Assembly: GCA_016717655.1 (NCBI GenBank)
Contig: JADKFC010000001.1
Location: 248,001-312,000 of the forward strand
DNA length: 64,000 bases
Direction: 5' to 3'
Source: Saprospiraceae bacterium
Lineage (GTDB): Bacteria; Bacteroidota; Bacteroidia; Chitinophagales; Saprospiraceae
Part shown: piece after piece, positions 10,538 to 21,382 of the stretch
Layout: each line of letters begins with the position of its first letter
How positions within the stretch are numbered: position 1 is the first letter of the stretch
Made by a program: the position numbers and the translations under genes
Notes under the pieces: model-generated
Seen by the model: only the letters and a program-made list of their open reading frames with translations
What the model was told of the DNA's origin: nothing
Database searches by the model: none

Positions 10538-11644
10538 TTAATTTGTCCAAGGTTCTTTTTCTCGAGCATTAACGAATTTCTCTCCATCAAAAATGCACAA
10601 TCCTTGCCAGGTGCCAAACCAAAGTTGCCCTTTGTTATCCTCAAATATACTTAGAACAACATTGCTAGTTAATCCGTCTTTAGTGGTGTATAAAGTGAAT
10701 TTTGTCCCATCATATTTATAAACCCCTATGTTTTCGGCTGTAAACCATATATTTCCTTTGCTATCTTCATAAAAACCGCCAGTTTCTATTCCTTCTATAA
10801 TTCCATCCTTTGTGAAATTTATGAAAGTGGTTCCATCAAATTTACTAGCGCCTCCATAAAATGAGCCAATCCAAATATTTCCATTTCTGTCCTTTAAGCC
10901 CACACCAGCATTATTATCGGTAAGCCCATTTTCCTTTGTTAAATGGGTAAATGCCCCATTCTTGTATTTGAAAATTCCATTTCCGTCATTGTTTATCCAC
11001 ATATTTCCATCATTATCCTCTACAAAACCTCCGGCACCTTTTATGGACAGCATAGGATCTGCATTTTCTACCACTGTGTCTGGCAACAAAAAGGGTGTAA
11101 ATATTTTACCATCAAAGTGACTAACTCCTTCAATTGAACCCACCCAAATCAGTCCTTTAGAATCAATAGCTAAGCCCCAAATTTCCTCATCTGGTAAACC
11201 TACTTCAGTAGAGAAGGCAGTATACTTTTCTCCATCGTATTTTAAAAGCCCCGAAGAAGTTCCAAACCAAATATTGCCATCTTTATCTTCAATGATTTTC
11301 CTAATTGCCGTCCATTTCGGACTTTGCTCAATATTTATATTTTCAAGTACACTGCCATCGTACTTTATAATCCCATTCCCGTTTGTACCAAACCAATAAT
11401 TTCCTTTTTTGTCTTGATACATACATCTGACAAACTCCCGTACCATGCCATTTAAGTTGGTGTGAATTTGCGGAAAGGTTGTGTTTTGACTCTTAATAGG
11501 AGGCTGGGTATTTACTTTATTTTCAATTTTATCACCATCAGAATGTTCTTTTACTTGTCCCTTGGTTAGAAAGAATTGAAGCATCAGAAAAAACACAATT
11601 AAATATCTTGCTTTGAATACAATCATTATACCGTTTTTTGTCAT
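10538..11644 (-). CDS. Two-component-regulator-propeller exported protein 3
   Basis: 368 residues. The signal peptide is of the Sec type (YLIVFFLMLQFFLTKGQ) without a lipobox Cys, unlike most of its paralogues. Reg_prop blades follow, for example KGNYWFGTNGNGIIKYDG, DGNIWFGTSSGLLKYDGE and KGQLWFGTWQGLCIFDGE. A second Met at residue 7 (MIVFKARY) is the better start for the signal peptide. This is the last gene before the first recognisable attC site, so it sits just outside the cassette array. Confidence 0.85.
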   Translation of the reverse strand: MTKNGIMIVFKARYLIVFFLMLQFFLTKGQVKEHSDGDKIENKVNTQPPIKSQNTTFPQIHTNLNGMVREFVRCMYQDKKGNYWFGTNGNGIIKYDGSVLENINIEQSPKWTAIRKIIEDKDGNIWFGTSSGLLKYDGEKYTAFSTEVGLPDEEIWGLAIDSKGLIWVGSIEGVSHFDGKIFTPFLLPDTVVENADPMLSIKGAGGFVEDNDGNMWINNDGNGIFKYKNGAFTHLTKENGLTDNNAGVGLKDRNGNIWIGSFYGGASKFDGTTFINFTKDGIIEGIETGGFYEDSKGNIWFTAENIGVYKYDGTKFTLYTTKDGLTSNVVLSIFEDNKGQLWFGTWQGLCIFDGEKFVNAREKEPWTN

Positions 11645-11666
11645 ATAGTTTGTTATATATTGTTAG

Positions 11667-11796
11667 CTAACGGTTTGCATATTTGGGATGTACGGGATTT
11701 TTACTGCAAAAGTTCATTCGGAAAATTGAATTTTCATCTTCAACTAAACTGTCTGCGGTATAACAACCCAAGCCAAATGAAAATCTATAGTTAGCG
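11667..11796 (-). repeat. attC site 1 (distal end of array)
   Basis: Ends CTAACGG and GTTAGCG. The arms TTGCATATTTGGG and CCAAGCCAAATG pair. Long class. It follows the 3' end of the epimerase-like gene. Confidence 0.65.
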
Positions 11797-12732
11797 TCTG
11801 GCATTTTTTATTTTCAATGTATCAATTAAAATTTTTATACCCTCTTTCGGTGATGTAGCTGACATACCGAAACGATTCTCAAATTTAGTGCTATCGAAGA
11901 AATAGTCCTGTTCATACTGGTAAATCATTTCTGGAAACTCTTTCATAACAGGAATAAACAACCCAAGAATTTTTATCATCCACACAGGTATGGTTTGAAT
12001 TTTCGCTTCTACTTTCATTTCATTTGCTATTAACTGAATCCATTGCAGATTTGTAAGTTTATCTTTTGTTGTTGGAACATGCCACACCTGATTAAAAGCA
12101 TCAGCAGTATTTCCAAGGAGTGCTGTTGCTTTCGCTGCATCTGGGGTAAAAGTATAAGTGTGAATTTTGTTGATGTTGCCAAATGCCTGTGCTTTCTTAC
12201 CTTTCATAAAATTATCAACCACCATCATATTCAGAGCACTGCTTTTATTGTCAGGTCCATAAAAATCTGCTGATCTGGCAATAAGAGCGGTTAGCGTATT
12301 TTTCTCAACTTCACTCATAATCATTTCGTGCAGATGTTGTCTTACCTCTCCTTTTTTGCTTGGAGCATGAAGGGGTGAAGTTTCAATCATGTGCGGAATT
12401 GCTGATGTATCGTACATATATACATTGTCAAAAAATACAAGTTTAGCATTATGTGTTTTACAGGCATTGATAACAGCCTTCATAAACGATGGCCATATTT
12501 TTTGCCAAACACTTAATTTGTATTCAAAGCCAATAACAACATAAACTACCTCACTTCCGGCAATTGCTTTATCAATTTTTGTGAAATCGCTTAAATCAAT
12601 TGCATATAGTTCATCTGTTTCATTTATTTTTTTTGGGTTTCTACTTACCAGTCTGATCTGATCTGTATATTTTATTAATTCTTTAGCCAAAGGTATTCCT
12701 ATAGCTCCTCCTGATCCTAGTATAGTTTGCAT
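11791..12732 (-). CDS. NAD(P)-dependent epimerase/NmrA-like protein
   Basis: 313 residues of the extended short-chain dehydrogenase fold. The N-terminal nucleotide loop LGSGGAIGIPLAKEL and a strand ending LVSRN give the Rossmann start; VVIGFEYK and LVFFDNVYMYD follow. YMYD occupies the region of the usual YxxxK catalytic pair, which I cannot place with certainty. The substrate is unknown. It is the last cassette gene with a clear attC at the distal end; its stop lies inside that attC. Confidence 0.75.
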   Translation of the reverse strand: MQTILGSGGAIGIPLAKELIKYTDQIRLVSRNPKKINETDELYAIDLSDFTKIDKAIAGSEVVYVVIGFEYKLSVWQKIWPSFMKAVINACKTHNAKLVFFDNVYMYDTSAIPHMIETSPLHAPSKKGEVRQHLHEMIMSEVEKNTLTALIARSADFYGPDNKSSALNMMVVDNFMKGKKAQAFGNINKIHTYTFTPDAAKATALLGNTADAFNQVWHVPTTKDKLTNLQWIQLIANEMKVEAKIQTIPVWMIKILGLFIPVMKEFPEMIYQYEQDYFFDSTKFENRFGMSATSPKEGIKILIDTLKIKNARR

Positions 12733-12779
12733 ATCAATTCTTTAAAATTTAATGATTATATTTATGTTTTTAACTGCTT

Positions 12780-12906
12780 ACAACTAACGGTCGGCATGTA
12801 TCAACAGAAGCTGATTAAAAGTACTAATCTTTCTGTTGAGTTCATATTTTCTTTGCGGCAAATTCCTTTGATTGGCACTTTACTCACTTTTGCCACATCC
12901 ATTGAC
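12780..12906 (-). repeat. Degenerate attC remnant
   Basis: The left end ACTAACGGTCGGCATG looks like an attC arm, but no GTT-type right end is found before the next gene. Probably a decayed site. Confidence 0.35.
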
Positions 12907-15308
12907 TTAAAAGCTATTTTTTATTATTTTCTTAACTGTTCTGCCCGAGTTTAATTTAATCTCTATAAAAAAAATACCATTTAATTGATTTTCAATATCA
13001 ACAAAAAATTCTTGTCCGAATGCATGATGATTACATTGCACATTCTGTCCTAGATAATTGAATACATTAATAGTTGCCTCACTTTGGCTGGCTAGTTTAA
13101 CAGTAAACAAACCACTTGAAGGATCTGGATATACAATTATCTTATTTTCAAGAGGAGAGATTTCATTAATATTTAAGGTGAAATTGCTTTCTTTTGCACC
13201 TATATCAGGGTTTGTCCCATTAAAATCGTAAAAACCTGGTATAATACTACCAGCATCAATCAGCGAACTATTACTAGTTAGCTCGAAATCCCCAATAGTG
13301 GTAGAAACAAAAAAAGGATTTACTTGGTGGGGATTTTGGATTGAGATATTGGGACTGCCGGAAATGGCAGTTAATGTGCTTTGTAGTTCGCTTACTTTAT
13401 TGATGTCTGTACAATTGGACTGACCATGAATGTGCTTAACTTCTACAATGGGAGTATTATTGTTGCCACTGAAATAATTGTCAGAAACAGAAGATATTTG
13501 AAAATCTCCATTGGTTTGACTGCTGGCTAAGCTAAAATAAAAGAAGGGATAACTTGTAGAATGTGAATATAAATTGTTTATAAAAATGGCTTTTCTCCAT
13601 TCTGATTCCCAGGAAGTAAAAATAAACCCTAAGGGATCTGTTGCAAAAAAGGTGTTATTAAAGAAGTATAAATTGCCTGGTAGAATGTCACCTGCATACC
13701 CTGAATTTGTTTTAATACCTATTCCTTGAGACATATAGTTGTTTGAAGCCAGATCACATCCAATGAAATAAGGGTCATCTTGTTCATTTCTTCTTCCAGC
13801 CATTCCATGAATTACATTTCTGTAAAAATACCGTGGACCTATCAAAGGAGGTGCAGCTGATATACCAGCCATCGGGCGAATGATTTCATTCTCCCAAACT
13901 CTCAAGTTAGACCATAATCCATCACATTCCATGGCATCAAAGTTGTCAACAAAGGTATTATTATTTATATCAAAGTCTTCATTCAAGCCACTATCAAAGC
14001 TGCTAGCTATGCCAGAATTTAAACCTTCAAAAGTATTATTTCTTAAAACAACGGATTTGGTTTCAAAACAGATATGGCAGCTGTTTCTACTCCTCTTGCC
14101 CGTGAAGATGATACAGTAGTGAATAGTGAATGGACAACATCATTTGATTTTTTTATCATGGCATGTGTCCATTTTCCTGCATTGTGTTTGAAAGAGCAGT
14201 TTTGAAATGTTAGGTTATTACACTGATTGGTAAAAGATACATCACTGGTGTTGAATAAGAATCTACAGCTATCAAAATAGACATGTTGTACATTTCTTAA
14301 ATCAAAAACAGTAGCACCATAAGAGTCGCTGTAACTTCCCAAATTATTTAATAAGGGCTTTCCATAATACCTAAACTCAATTCCTTTAACCTTTAAATAA
14401 GCATTTCGATTGTTGCCATAAACAGTTAAAAATCTATGTGCATTTGAAACCTTTACTATGCTGTCATTTGGATTTATTCCAGTCCTTGTCTTAACCCAAA
14501 TGGTGTTTTCATCGCGCACAAATCCATCGTAACCAAAATTTAAAGTACTTAAGTTATAGTTTCCCAACAATCCATTTGCTGTTAATGATGGATAAGGGTA
14601 GAGTGTGTTGTTTCCTAAAATACAAATATTGGAATGTGAGCTTCCTGAGGGAGTAGGTGTTGAATATAAGCCTGAAATTGTTGGATGGGGTGTCCACGGA
14701 GTGGTTATTATAGTACTTGCATCAAAAACAGGTGAAGCGCCTTCTTCGGCTATTAACAGCATAGGTGTTTCTACAGTGCAATGATTATTTATAGTAAGTT
14801 GTAACCCATTTGTACTATAAATTCCATCTTTAACAACAATAGTGGTTCCACATGTTATTTGTCCTGATAAAAATAGGGATGCTAAGCTACCTGGGTTATT
14901 TTGAGAATAATTCCCGGTTCCTGTTGGTGACACCCACTTAACGTCCCCTTTATGGTTAAAATCAGGAGAAAGTAAAGTTGTTGTTTGCGCAATAGGGAGG
15001 GTTTTGGCACTTGCCCCTTCATAAAGCGTTACTTTTACATCATATTGGGTGTTTTCAGCCAAGTTAAAAACACTTCCTCTAAATTGCTCAATATTGCTAA
15101 TGGATATTTTATCTGGAGGATATCCTAATTGCCAAATATTGGATTGCGATAGTTTGTATTCAACCTTACAACTATCTTCTGTAGAGATGTTTGTCACTTT
15201 AATACCTATTGTATTATATAGGGGCACAAGGTCAATGGTTTGTCCTTTTGTGCTTTTGATGTAAATCATTAAAAGAAATAAGGAGATATATTTTGCTCTG
15301 TTACTCAT
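12907..15308 (-). CDS. Right-handed beta-helix T9SS protein (frameshifted)
   Basis: Two frames form one exported protein of about 800 residues. The signal peptide is MSNRAKYISLFLLMIYIK ending KGQ, and I start there (15308). A fibronectin-like segment is followed by parallel beta-helix repeats (NNLTFQNCSFKHNAG, RNNTFEGLN, FINNLYSHS), typical of carbohydrate-active or adhesive surface proteins. The C-terminus (IIVYPDPSSGLFTVKL ... IEIKLNSGRTVKKI) is a T9SS sorting signal. The break is in a run of four A on the plus strand (14065-14068); one more base gives SVFETKSVVLRNNTF. Large for an integron cassette. Confidence 0.75.
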
Positions 15309-15435
15309 AAAAATTTCTTTTGATGGTTTCGGGTTTTGCCCCACGAAACAAAACGTTGAACGAAGATAAAACTTTAAACTCACTCATCACGGTACAAATG
15401 TAGAAACATGCTGTGGCAGCCAGTGCGCATCGCCA

Positions 15436-16893
15436 TTACTCCTTTGTTTTATATTTATCTGGTAACATAAGTTCAATACACCCACTATTGGGTCTTGAGT
15501 CAGGCTTGTTAAAAAAGTCGACAACCATCTTGTCAAAACACTCAGAATTACTCAACCCGTCAAACGTATGAGACATTGTCGGGATGGTTATAACATAGCC
15601 ATTTGATAGTGTTTTTACAATCTGTTCAGCCATTGAAGGGGGTGTGATTGGGTCAAAATACCCCGACAAAACAATGGTCGGAATATCAGATGTCACGGGT
15701 TCAAAGAAGTTGTCCGGAACAAATCCTGCCGTCCAATTGCTGCATGCGTTTATTTGTTGTTGGATTCTATAGTCCTCCATAAATGTCCCAATGGAAAGTG
15801 AGTCTGCTTCTTGTTTTGTAATGTATGGAACATCTTCTGTACAGGTTACACACAAGTAAAGTCCCTCCGCGATAAAGTCATCATAAGAACTTTCGGTAGG
15901 AAAGAGCGATAGGAAAGGAAGCCAATTCTCCAAGTATGATTGATGAATAATATATGGAATTTGCCTTAGTCCAAATGGAGTATACATTAGTGAGCGAATC
16001 TTCGTATGAAAAGAATACCAAGGAATGACAACCTCTTTTGTCTCCCCATTTTTACTTTTCCATTTGTACTGAAACGACTCCGCTTTCCCTTTCTGCATTA
16101 AGTCTCTGAATTCCTCTCGAATATTTGGAAATGATAGCTTACACAAAGAATCGCGATTACAGTCCAAAAATAATTTATTTAAACTGGCTTCGGCATATTG
16201 AGCATGGTAAAGCGGCATTCTTGATGACGTTGTGGTCGGAGACCACAAAACACAGCTTTCGATGGAATTAGGAAACATTTTCATGTATACTTGAGCCAAT
16301 CGTCCGCCAAATGAAAGTCCAAATAGATTAATCTTATTATAACCTAACCACATCCTTATCTCTTCCACATCAATTGCCATATTTGTTGTGGTATACTGAG
16401 ATAAGTCGGCAATTAGGGATAAGGAGTCAAAACAGTCTTTTACATCTTGTATTGGATACATTTCTGAAAACTGTTGTTCTAAACTTTCTTTAAATTGTAG
16501 CTGTCGGCAATGCAGTGGATTTGAATCACCGGTTCCCCTGACGTCAATTAATACTACATCATGTTCAATTCTATAATAGTTAATGCTATCCGCATAGAAT
16601 GATGCTCCACTTGTAGCTGCTACGCCAGGCCCACCGTCAAAACAGAAGATGGGCAATTTAGATTGATTTTTATGAATGGCGGGGATTACAACAATATTTA
16701 AATTAATTTTTCGGCCTGAGTTAGTTCGTCTATTTTCAAAAACGGGGAAAGTCCCGCATAAAATTGTCGAGTCTAAACCAGTCGAATTACACGCTGTCAG
16801 TCTTTCGTAAATCAAACTGTCCTTACTTTCTCTTGAACAACTATAGGCCATAACAATGCTTGAAAGGATGAGTATTAGGCTGATATTTTTCAT
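15436..16893 (-). CDS. Alpha/beta-hydrolase lipoprotein (S33 peptidase-like)
   Basis: 485 residues with a lipoprotein signal (SSIVMAYSCSRE). The oxyanion region FCFDGGPGVAATS, the nucleophile elbow LFGLSFGGRL (Ser about 193), the acid in LSGYFDPITPP and the His in MSHTFDG make a complete catalytic triad. The arrangement, with a C-terminal TAP-like region, resembles proline-iminopeptidase or tripeptidyl aminopeptidases of family S33. Probably a periplasmic peptidase or esterase; the substrate is not deducible. Confidence 0.85.
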   Translation of the reverse strand: MKNISLILILSSIVMAYSCSRESKDSLIYERLTACNSTGLDSTILCGTFPVFENRRTNSGRKINLNIVVIPAIHKNQSKLPIFCFDGGPGVAATSGASFYADSINYYRIEHDVVLIDVRGTGDSNPLHCRQLQFKESLEQQFSEMYPIQDVKDCFDSLSLIADLSQYTTTNMAIDVEEIRMWLGYNKINLFGLSFGGRLAQVYMKMFPNSIESCVLWSPTTTSSRMPLYHAQYAEASLNKLFLDCNRDSLCKLSFPNIREEFRDLMQKGKAESFQYKWKSKNGETKEVVIPWYSFHTKIRSLMYTPFGLRQIPYIIHQSYLENWLPFLSLFPTESSYDDFIAEGLYLCVTCTEDVPYITKQEADSLSIGTFMEDYRIQQQINACSNWTAGFVPDNFFEPVTSDIPTIVLSGYFDPITPPSMAEQIVKTLSNGYVITIPTMSHTFDGLSNSECFDKMVVDFFNKPDSRPNSGCIELMLPDKYKTKE

Positions 16894-16930
16894 CGTATCT
16901 TAATTTTGGGTTAAATCTTTAATGCGCATT

Positions 16931-16985
16931 GGCTAACGGTTAGTAAATTCGGCGAGGTGGCGTCTGGCCGACATGTTCATCATGT
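16931..16985 (-). repeat. Degenerate attC-like palindrome
   Basis: The sequence has a GCTAACGG left end and arms AATTCGGC and GCCGACATG, but no clear GTT-RRRY right end. Probably a decayed attC of the hydrolase-side cassette. Confidence 0.4.
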
Positions 16986-17025
16986 ACATTGTAATGTGTG
17001 GTATTTTTTTCATTTAATTGTCAAT

Positions 17026-17645
17026 TCAACGCACTTTGAATTTAAAGTACAATTCGTATTCTCTCTTTATGTATTCGAAATCAAAACCCATTGGCTTCAA
17101 ATAGTAAGGTTCTGTAATAATTTTTGACTTACCATAAATCACTTCACCAATTGCGAAATTTTTGGTTTTGGATAGTCCAATTTCAGAAATTTCCAATGGA
17201 ATAATGAGTTTATTTGTCGGTTCATCACTCTTCTTCTGTTTTAACAGATTATCGCTTTTGTAGTATTCTGAAAATATTGTTGAAATTTCGTCTTCTTCAA
17301 CTATGTATTGAATGAATTGATTACCGAAAATTTGACCAACACTTATTAAAAGTTTACTTTCTTTTAGTTCACCTGCTGCAATCCAAACATCCTGTCCACT
17401 TTTTTCAAATTCATCCCATTCCCAATTTGAGTAATCATTATTAGATTCCAAAGTATCTATTTTGGATTTCAATAATATGGCAGCACCATTTCCTTGTGAT
17501 TCGAATAATTCAGTATTGTATTTTGGTAAAATTTCTAAAAAATTGGGTTCAGTTTAGTTATTGCAACATTAAATTGATTCTCAATTACATTTTTTTGAGA
17601 ATGACAAGAAGCAAATAAAATCACTATTATCACGAAATTCTTCAT
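17026..17645 (-). CDS. Small lipoprotein, unknown (frameshifted)
   Basis: Extending the obvious 148-codon frame upstream reveals a lipoprotein signal (MKNFVIIVILFASCHSQKN) starting at 17645. The two parts join if one base is added to the run of six A at 17537-17542, giving NPIFLEILPKYNTELFES and a product of about 206 residues. The C-terminal part ends in YYLKPMGFDFEYIKREY. No family recognised. It is a cassette gene, upstream of attC 2. Confidence 0.6.
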
Positions 17646-17663
17646 TTTTTTAAATTCATCACA

Positions 17664-17793
17664 CATAACGTTTTCGGACTTGGCGAAGGAGGCGATTTTT
17701 ATAAATAATTTTCATGTGTAGTACAATTTTTCTTTAACCACAAATAAGTCTGCGTAGGAATGAACCACCACTTTTGCCAAACCCATGTTTGGC
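17664..17793 (-). repeat. attC site 2
   Basis: Ends CATAACG and GTTTGGC. The arms CGGACTTGGCGAAGG and TTTTGCCAAACCC pair. Long class; it follows the propeller gene at 17808. Confidence 0.75.
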
Positions 17794-17807
17794 GTTTGTA
17801 TTCATTA

Positions 17808-18856
17808 TTACCAAGGTCCTTTTGTTGTTACGTTTATAACTTCTCCATTCTGATTTATTCTGTATAATCCACCTGCTCCGCCTAGCCATAAATTTCCTTT
17901 TCGGTCTTCCCACATTCCCATAATTGAAATTGGAACTTGGTAGTTTTTAAATCCATCTCCATCGAATCTATAGACGCCATTTTTTATGGTGCTTATCCAT
18001 ATATTATCAGAATTGTCTCTATAAATTCCGTACACATCACTATTGTTAAATCCTGCTATTTCTGGGAATGAAACAATGGCATTCTCTGTCATTTTATTGA
18101 TTCCCCCTTTTCCAAATCGCTTCTTGGGGTCGGGATCATCTCTTTCAGCAACTCTCGTTCCAAACCAAACACTTCCAGCTTTGTCAAATTCAATTTGGGT
18201 GACATTATTAGAGTGCAGTCCATCTTTTTTTAGCACATGCGTAAATGTTTTTCCATCATATTTGCATGCACCATAACCATCTCTAAGAATCCATATATTT
18301 CCATCGTCATCTTCACTGATACCCGTTATCCAATTTTTGGTGTCTTCATTGATTTTAGTATCTACCACTGGGTAGGGAACTGAAAAGGGGTGAAACATCT
18401 CTCCGTCAAATCTAAAAACTCCATTCCAGGTGCCAACCCAAAAAACGTTCTTACTATCGATAAATAGATTAGCTACCATATTGCTGCCAAAGTCTGCTCC
18501 GACTAAAAAATTGATGAATTCCCGTCCATTATATTTGGACACACCTTCTCCCGTATGAAACCAAAAGATGCCGTTTGAATCTTCAATCATTCCCGTTACC
18601 CTATCAGATGGCACCCATCTTTTGTTGTAAAGTATTTTAATTTTTCACCATCATATCTTGCAATCCCATTTCCAATTGTTCCGAACCATAATTTACCACT
18701 GGAATCTTCGAAAATACTTGTAACATATTCCCCTATTTGAGATTCAATTTCTATATTATCAGAATCACTTATATTTTTACTGGTGTTTATTTTCTTTTCT
18801 TGTGAGTTACAAGAAGTCGATAAAATCGTTAATATTATTAGTATTAGTAGTTTCAT
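17808..18856 (-). CDS. Two-component-regulator-propeller lipoprotein 4 (frameshifted)
   Basis: A lipoprotein signal (ILTILSTSCNSQ) plus Reg_prop blades (GKLWFGTIGNGIARYDGE, NIWISTIKNGVYRFDGD, KGNLWLGGAGGLYRI), about 349 residues. The frame changes near 18610 within a short G run between FTTKDG and PSDRVTGMIED; one extra G restores it. Inside the integron, directly ahead of attC 2, so it is a cassette-borne member of the family also found outside the array. Confidence 0.8.
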
Positions 18857-18954
18857 TTATTTAGGTTTATATGACACATGTCATTTTGAAGCATTGAGGG
18901 AATTCTTATCGCCAAAAATTCAATCAATACTCTGCTCCATGTTTAAACACCAAG

Positions 18955-19002
18955 CTATCATAGAAGCATATCAACTTCTATCGCAGCAAACCAATGTTAG
19001 CA
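18955..19002 (-). repeat. attC half-site
   Basis: The right half CGCAGCAAACCAATGTTAGCA and the word TAGAAGCAT typical of long attC sites are present; the left arm is not recognisable. Confidence 0.5.
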
Positions 19003-19191
19003 AACTTTTGATTTAATTTTCCTTTCTTTTTTAATCAAATAAAGCCCTACACAAAGCAAAGCACTCAATAGGAAGACCAATGGCATCCAACGCATATCTG
19101 CCCATAACCATCGGACTTCGATTTCGTTACCTCTGAAGGGTAAACAAAGAATCATTAGAAACATTGCAATGTACAATAAATTGTTATTCAT
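18997..19191 (-). CDS. Small two-helix membrane protein
   Basis: 64 residues with two hydrophobic segments (about 3-19 and 34-54) and a basic tail (KKERKIKSK). No family recognised. Its stop codon overlaps the GTTAGCA end of the preceding attC half-site, the same arrangement seen for other cassette genes. Confidence 0.5.
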   Translation of the reverse strand: MNNNLLYIAMFLMILCLPFRGNEIEVRWLWADMRWMPLVFLLSALLCVGLYLIKKERKIKSKVC

Positions 19192-19299
19192 ATAACTCTA
19201 ATTTTAAGTGAAAATAGATGCAAATAAAGCTCTTGGCACCAATTCAAACAAATAATTTGGGGTTGAAAAAGGGTTGATATTATTATTAAGCATTGGTAT

Positions 19300-19734
19300 T
19301 CAATGTTTTAGTTTAGATTTCAATTCTATTCGACTTTTGATATTTAATTTTTTGTATATTTGATTAATATGCGATTTGAGCGTGCTTTGTTCAATAAATA
19401 GCTCGTTTATGATTTCTTTGTTTGTCTTTCCAGAAATAATTAGGTCATATACCTCTTTTTGCCTCCCCGACAATTCATCAATTTGAGCATTATTACCGTC
19501 ACTTTTAATTTTAGATTGCTCCCTAATTTGTATTGAAAGGCTTGAAATTCTCCTGCTAGTAATTTTAAAATAGAGTGAAATTAAGAATGTGCTGACCACC
19601 ACCATTAAAAAGAGAAGGCCTGGGTAATTGTGTAATACCAATTTAATTTTCCCATCACTTCCTCTGATAGAAATTGCAATAGATGTCAAAACAAGTGCGA
19701 TGGCAAGAAGATACTTTTGAAATGGGTGTGGCAT
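19300..19734 (-). CDS. Membrane-anchored LuxR-type regulator
   Basis: 144 residues. Two transmembrane helices (about 7-23 and 37-58) are followed by a GerE-type helix-turn-helix: ELSGRQKEVYDLIISGKTNKEI, then STLKSHINQIYKKLNIKSR. Small Bacteroidota regulators of this design put the DNA-binding domain on the cytoplasmic face of the membrane. No sensor domain is visible. Cassette gene; the targets are unknown. Confidence 0.75.
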   Translation of the reverse strand: MPHPFQKYLLAIALVLTSIAISIRGSDGKIKLVLHNYPGLLFLMVVVSTFLISLYFKITSRRISSLSIQIREQSKIKSDGNNAQIDELSGRQKEVYDLIISGKTNKEIINELFIEQSTLKSHINQIYKKLNIKSRIELKSKLKH

Positions 19735-19974
19735 ACTTATTTATTTCATTTTAAAGTTAGGTATCGTTTTGCCTCATTGCGATGGTGTTGGTATTCACTA
19801 ATCCGCTTCATTAGAAGCATTAAGCCTGAATTAAGCACTTCACTTTCATAGATGAACAAAAACCCCTTTTTATTCATAACTGCTGAAAGGGGCATGTGAC
19901 TTTTCTAATGTGAATCCTATTTTACTTAATACAGTTGCTATGCTCAATTTATTATTATTTTGTTTGACTAATAT
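19735..19974. other. Gap with a probable decayed attC core
   Basis: The word TTAGAAGCAT and the inverted repeat CCCCTTT...AAAGGGG (about 19866-19893) resemble the centre of the long attC class, but the conserved ends are missing. Confidence 0.35.
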
Positions 19975-20241
19975 TTATAATTTTCTATCCATGAGAACAT
20001 TTATGTCCGTTGCTGCTTGCAGGTTGGGTAATAGAAATTCGTCTACCCAGTTCGCTACTGCTTGAACTGACAAAGTTGTAATTTTAGAATAGAAGTTGAG
20101 AGTTGTGTGTTCAACCCGATCCTCAACTTGAATTTGCAATATACTATAGTATTTTTGGCATAACCAACATGCATAAAACTCCATGGTAGCTGCGGCCATC
20201 TCTTTTTTATGACTGTATTTGATTTTAGAATTAATTTTCAT
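19975..20241 (-). CDS. Cassette protein, unknown
   Basis: 88 residues from the Met at 20241 (MKINSKIKYSHKKEM). I chose this start because the longer frame only reads through the end of the upstream propeller gene. It overlaps that gene's stop by about 11 bp, so translation may be coupled. The product is small and cytosolic with a Cys/Trp patch (EFYACWLCQKYY). No family recognised. Confidence 0.5.
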   Translation of the reverse strand: MKINSKIKYSHKKEMAAATMEFYACWLCQKYYSILQIQVEDRVEHTTLNFYSKITTLSVQAVANWVDEFLLPNLQAATDINVLMDRKL

Positions 20242-21382
20242 ATTGAGAAAATGTTGTAAAAAATTTACCGTCATAACGACTAAGCCCAAACCATTTCGTT
20301 CCAAACCATAAGTTACCTTCTTTGTCTTCTAAAACATTCATTACCGCATTGTTTACTAGTCCGTCCTTTTCATTAAAATTTTTAAAGGTCTTGCCATCAT
20401 AACACCATACTCCATCCTTTCCGGTCGTAAACCAAAGATTACCTTTTTTATCTTCCAAAATAGCGTATGCGTTGCTGCTTAAAAAACCTTCTTTTGTTCC
20501 AAAGCTTGTAAATATTTTGCCATCAAAATGGCAAGCTCCGTGGTCTCTTGTCGCAAACCAAATATTCCCTAAATTGTCTTCTGTCATTGAAAAAATCATA
20601 TCATCAGAAATATAATCTTGTGATTGAACAAAAGAGTTGTTGTTCGGGAAGAATTCTAATGAGTTTTGAGTAATGACATTTCTTCTTTTGTCTTGGTCTG
20701 ATTTATAGTAGTCTAAAGATGGAAGAAAGTTATTAATTATTTTTCCGTCATATTTCCATACGCCACCACCATTCCAGGAACTAAACCAAATGTTTCCACT
20801 TTTATCTTGCATAATATCACTTATAAATTTTTCGTCTTTATCACCAAAGAATGGATGCTTGTACTTATGAAGAAAATTAGTAAGATTCGTTCCATCTAAT
20901 TTATAAACTCCTTGATTCATTGCACCGATCCATAGGTTTCCATCTTTGTCTTCTAACATACATGTAACGCTCAAGGTGTCGGGTACAGGATATTTTGTGA
21001 ATTTATTCTCATCAAACTTACATATCCCTCTATCGGTCCCAAACAAAATATTTCCTGCTCTATCCTCAATAATTGAACCTACATTGTTGTTGCACAAACC
21101 GTCTTTGATAGAAAAATGAATAAATGATTTTCCGTCATAACGAAAAGCACCTTCACCGCGAATACTAAACCATAAGTTGCCGTCTTTGTCAAGAAGCTGG
21201 CAACCAACATTCTCGCACTGTGTTCCCTGGGTTCGAACAATTTTGGGGTGTTGTTCCTTATTATTGGTAAAATATGTATTGTTTGTTGTTTGGTTTGTTG
21301 AAGCCTGGCCGTTACAAGATGTAAAAAACATGGGCACTAACAATAAAGAAAGGACCGTGTTTTTGAGTTTATAAGCTGTCAT
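20231..21382 (-). CDS. Two-component-regulator-propeller lipoprotein 5
   Basis: 383 residues from the Met at 21382, where a lipoprotein signal begins (SLLLVPMFFTSCNGQ). The longer upstream frame reads through an attC-like spacer and is ignored. Reg_prop blades include DGNLWFSIRGEGAFRYDGK, DGNLWIGAMNQGVYKLDG and EGNLWFGTKWFGLSRYDGK. It is a sister of the protein at 7840-8958 outside the array. Lies in the integron. Confidence 0.85.
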   Translation of the reverse strand: MTAYKLKNTVLSLLLVPMFFTSCNGQASTNQTTNNTYFTNNKEQHPKIVRTQGTQCENVGCQLLDKDGNLWFSIRGEGAFRYDGKSFIHFSIKDGLCNNNVGSIIEDRAGNILFGTDRGICKFDENKFTKYPVPDTLSVTCMLEDKDGNLWIGAMNQGVYKLDGTNLTNFLHKYKHPFFGDKDEKFISDIMQDKSGNIWFSSWNGGGVWKYDGKIINNFLPSLDYYKSDQDKRRNVITQNSLEFFPNNNSFVQSQDYISDDMIFSMTEDNLGNIWFATRDHGACHFDGKIFTSFGTKEGFLSSNAYAILEDKKGNLWFTTGKDGVWCYDGKTFKNFNEKDGLVNNAVMNVLEDKEGNLWFGTKWFGLSRYDGKFFTTFSQYEN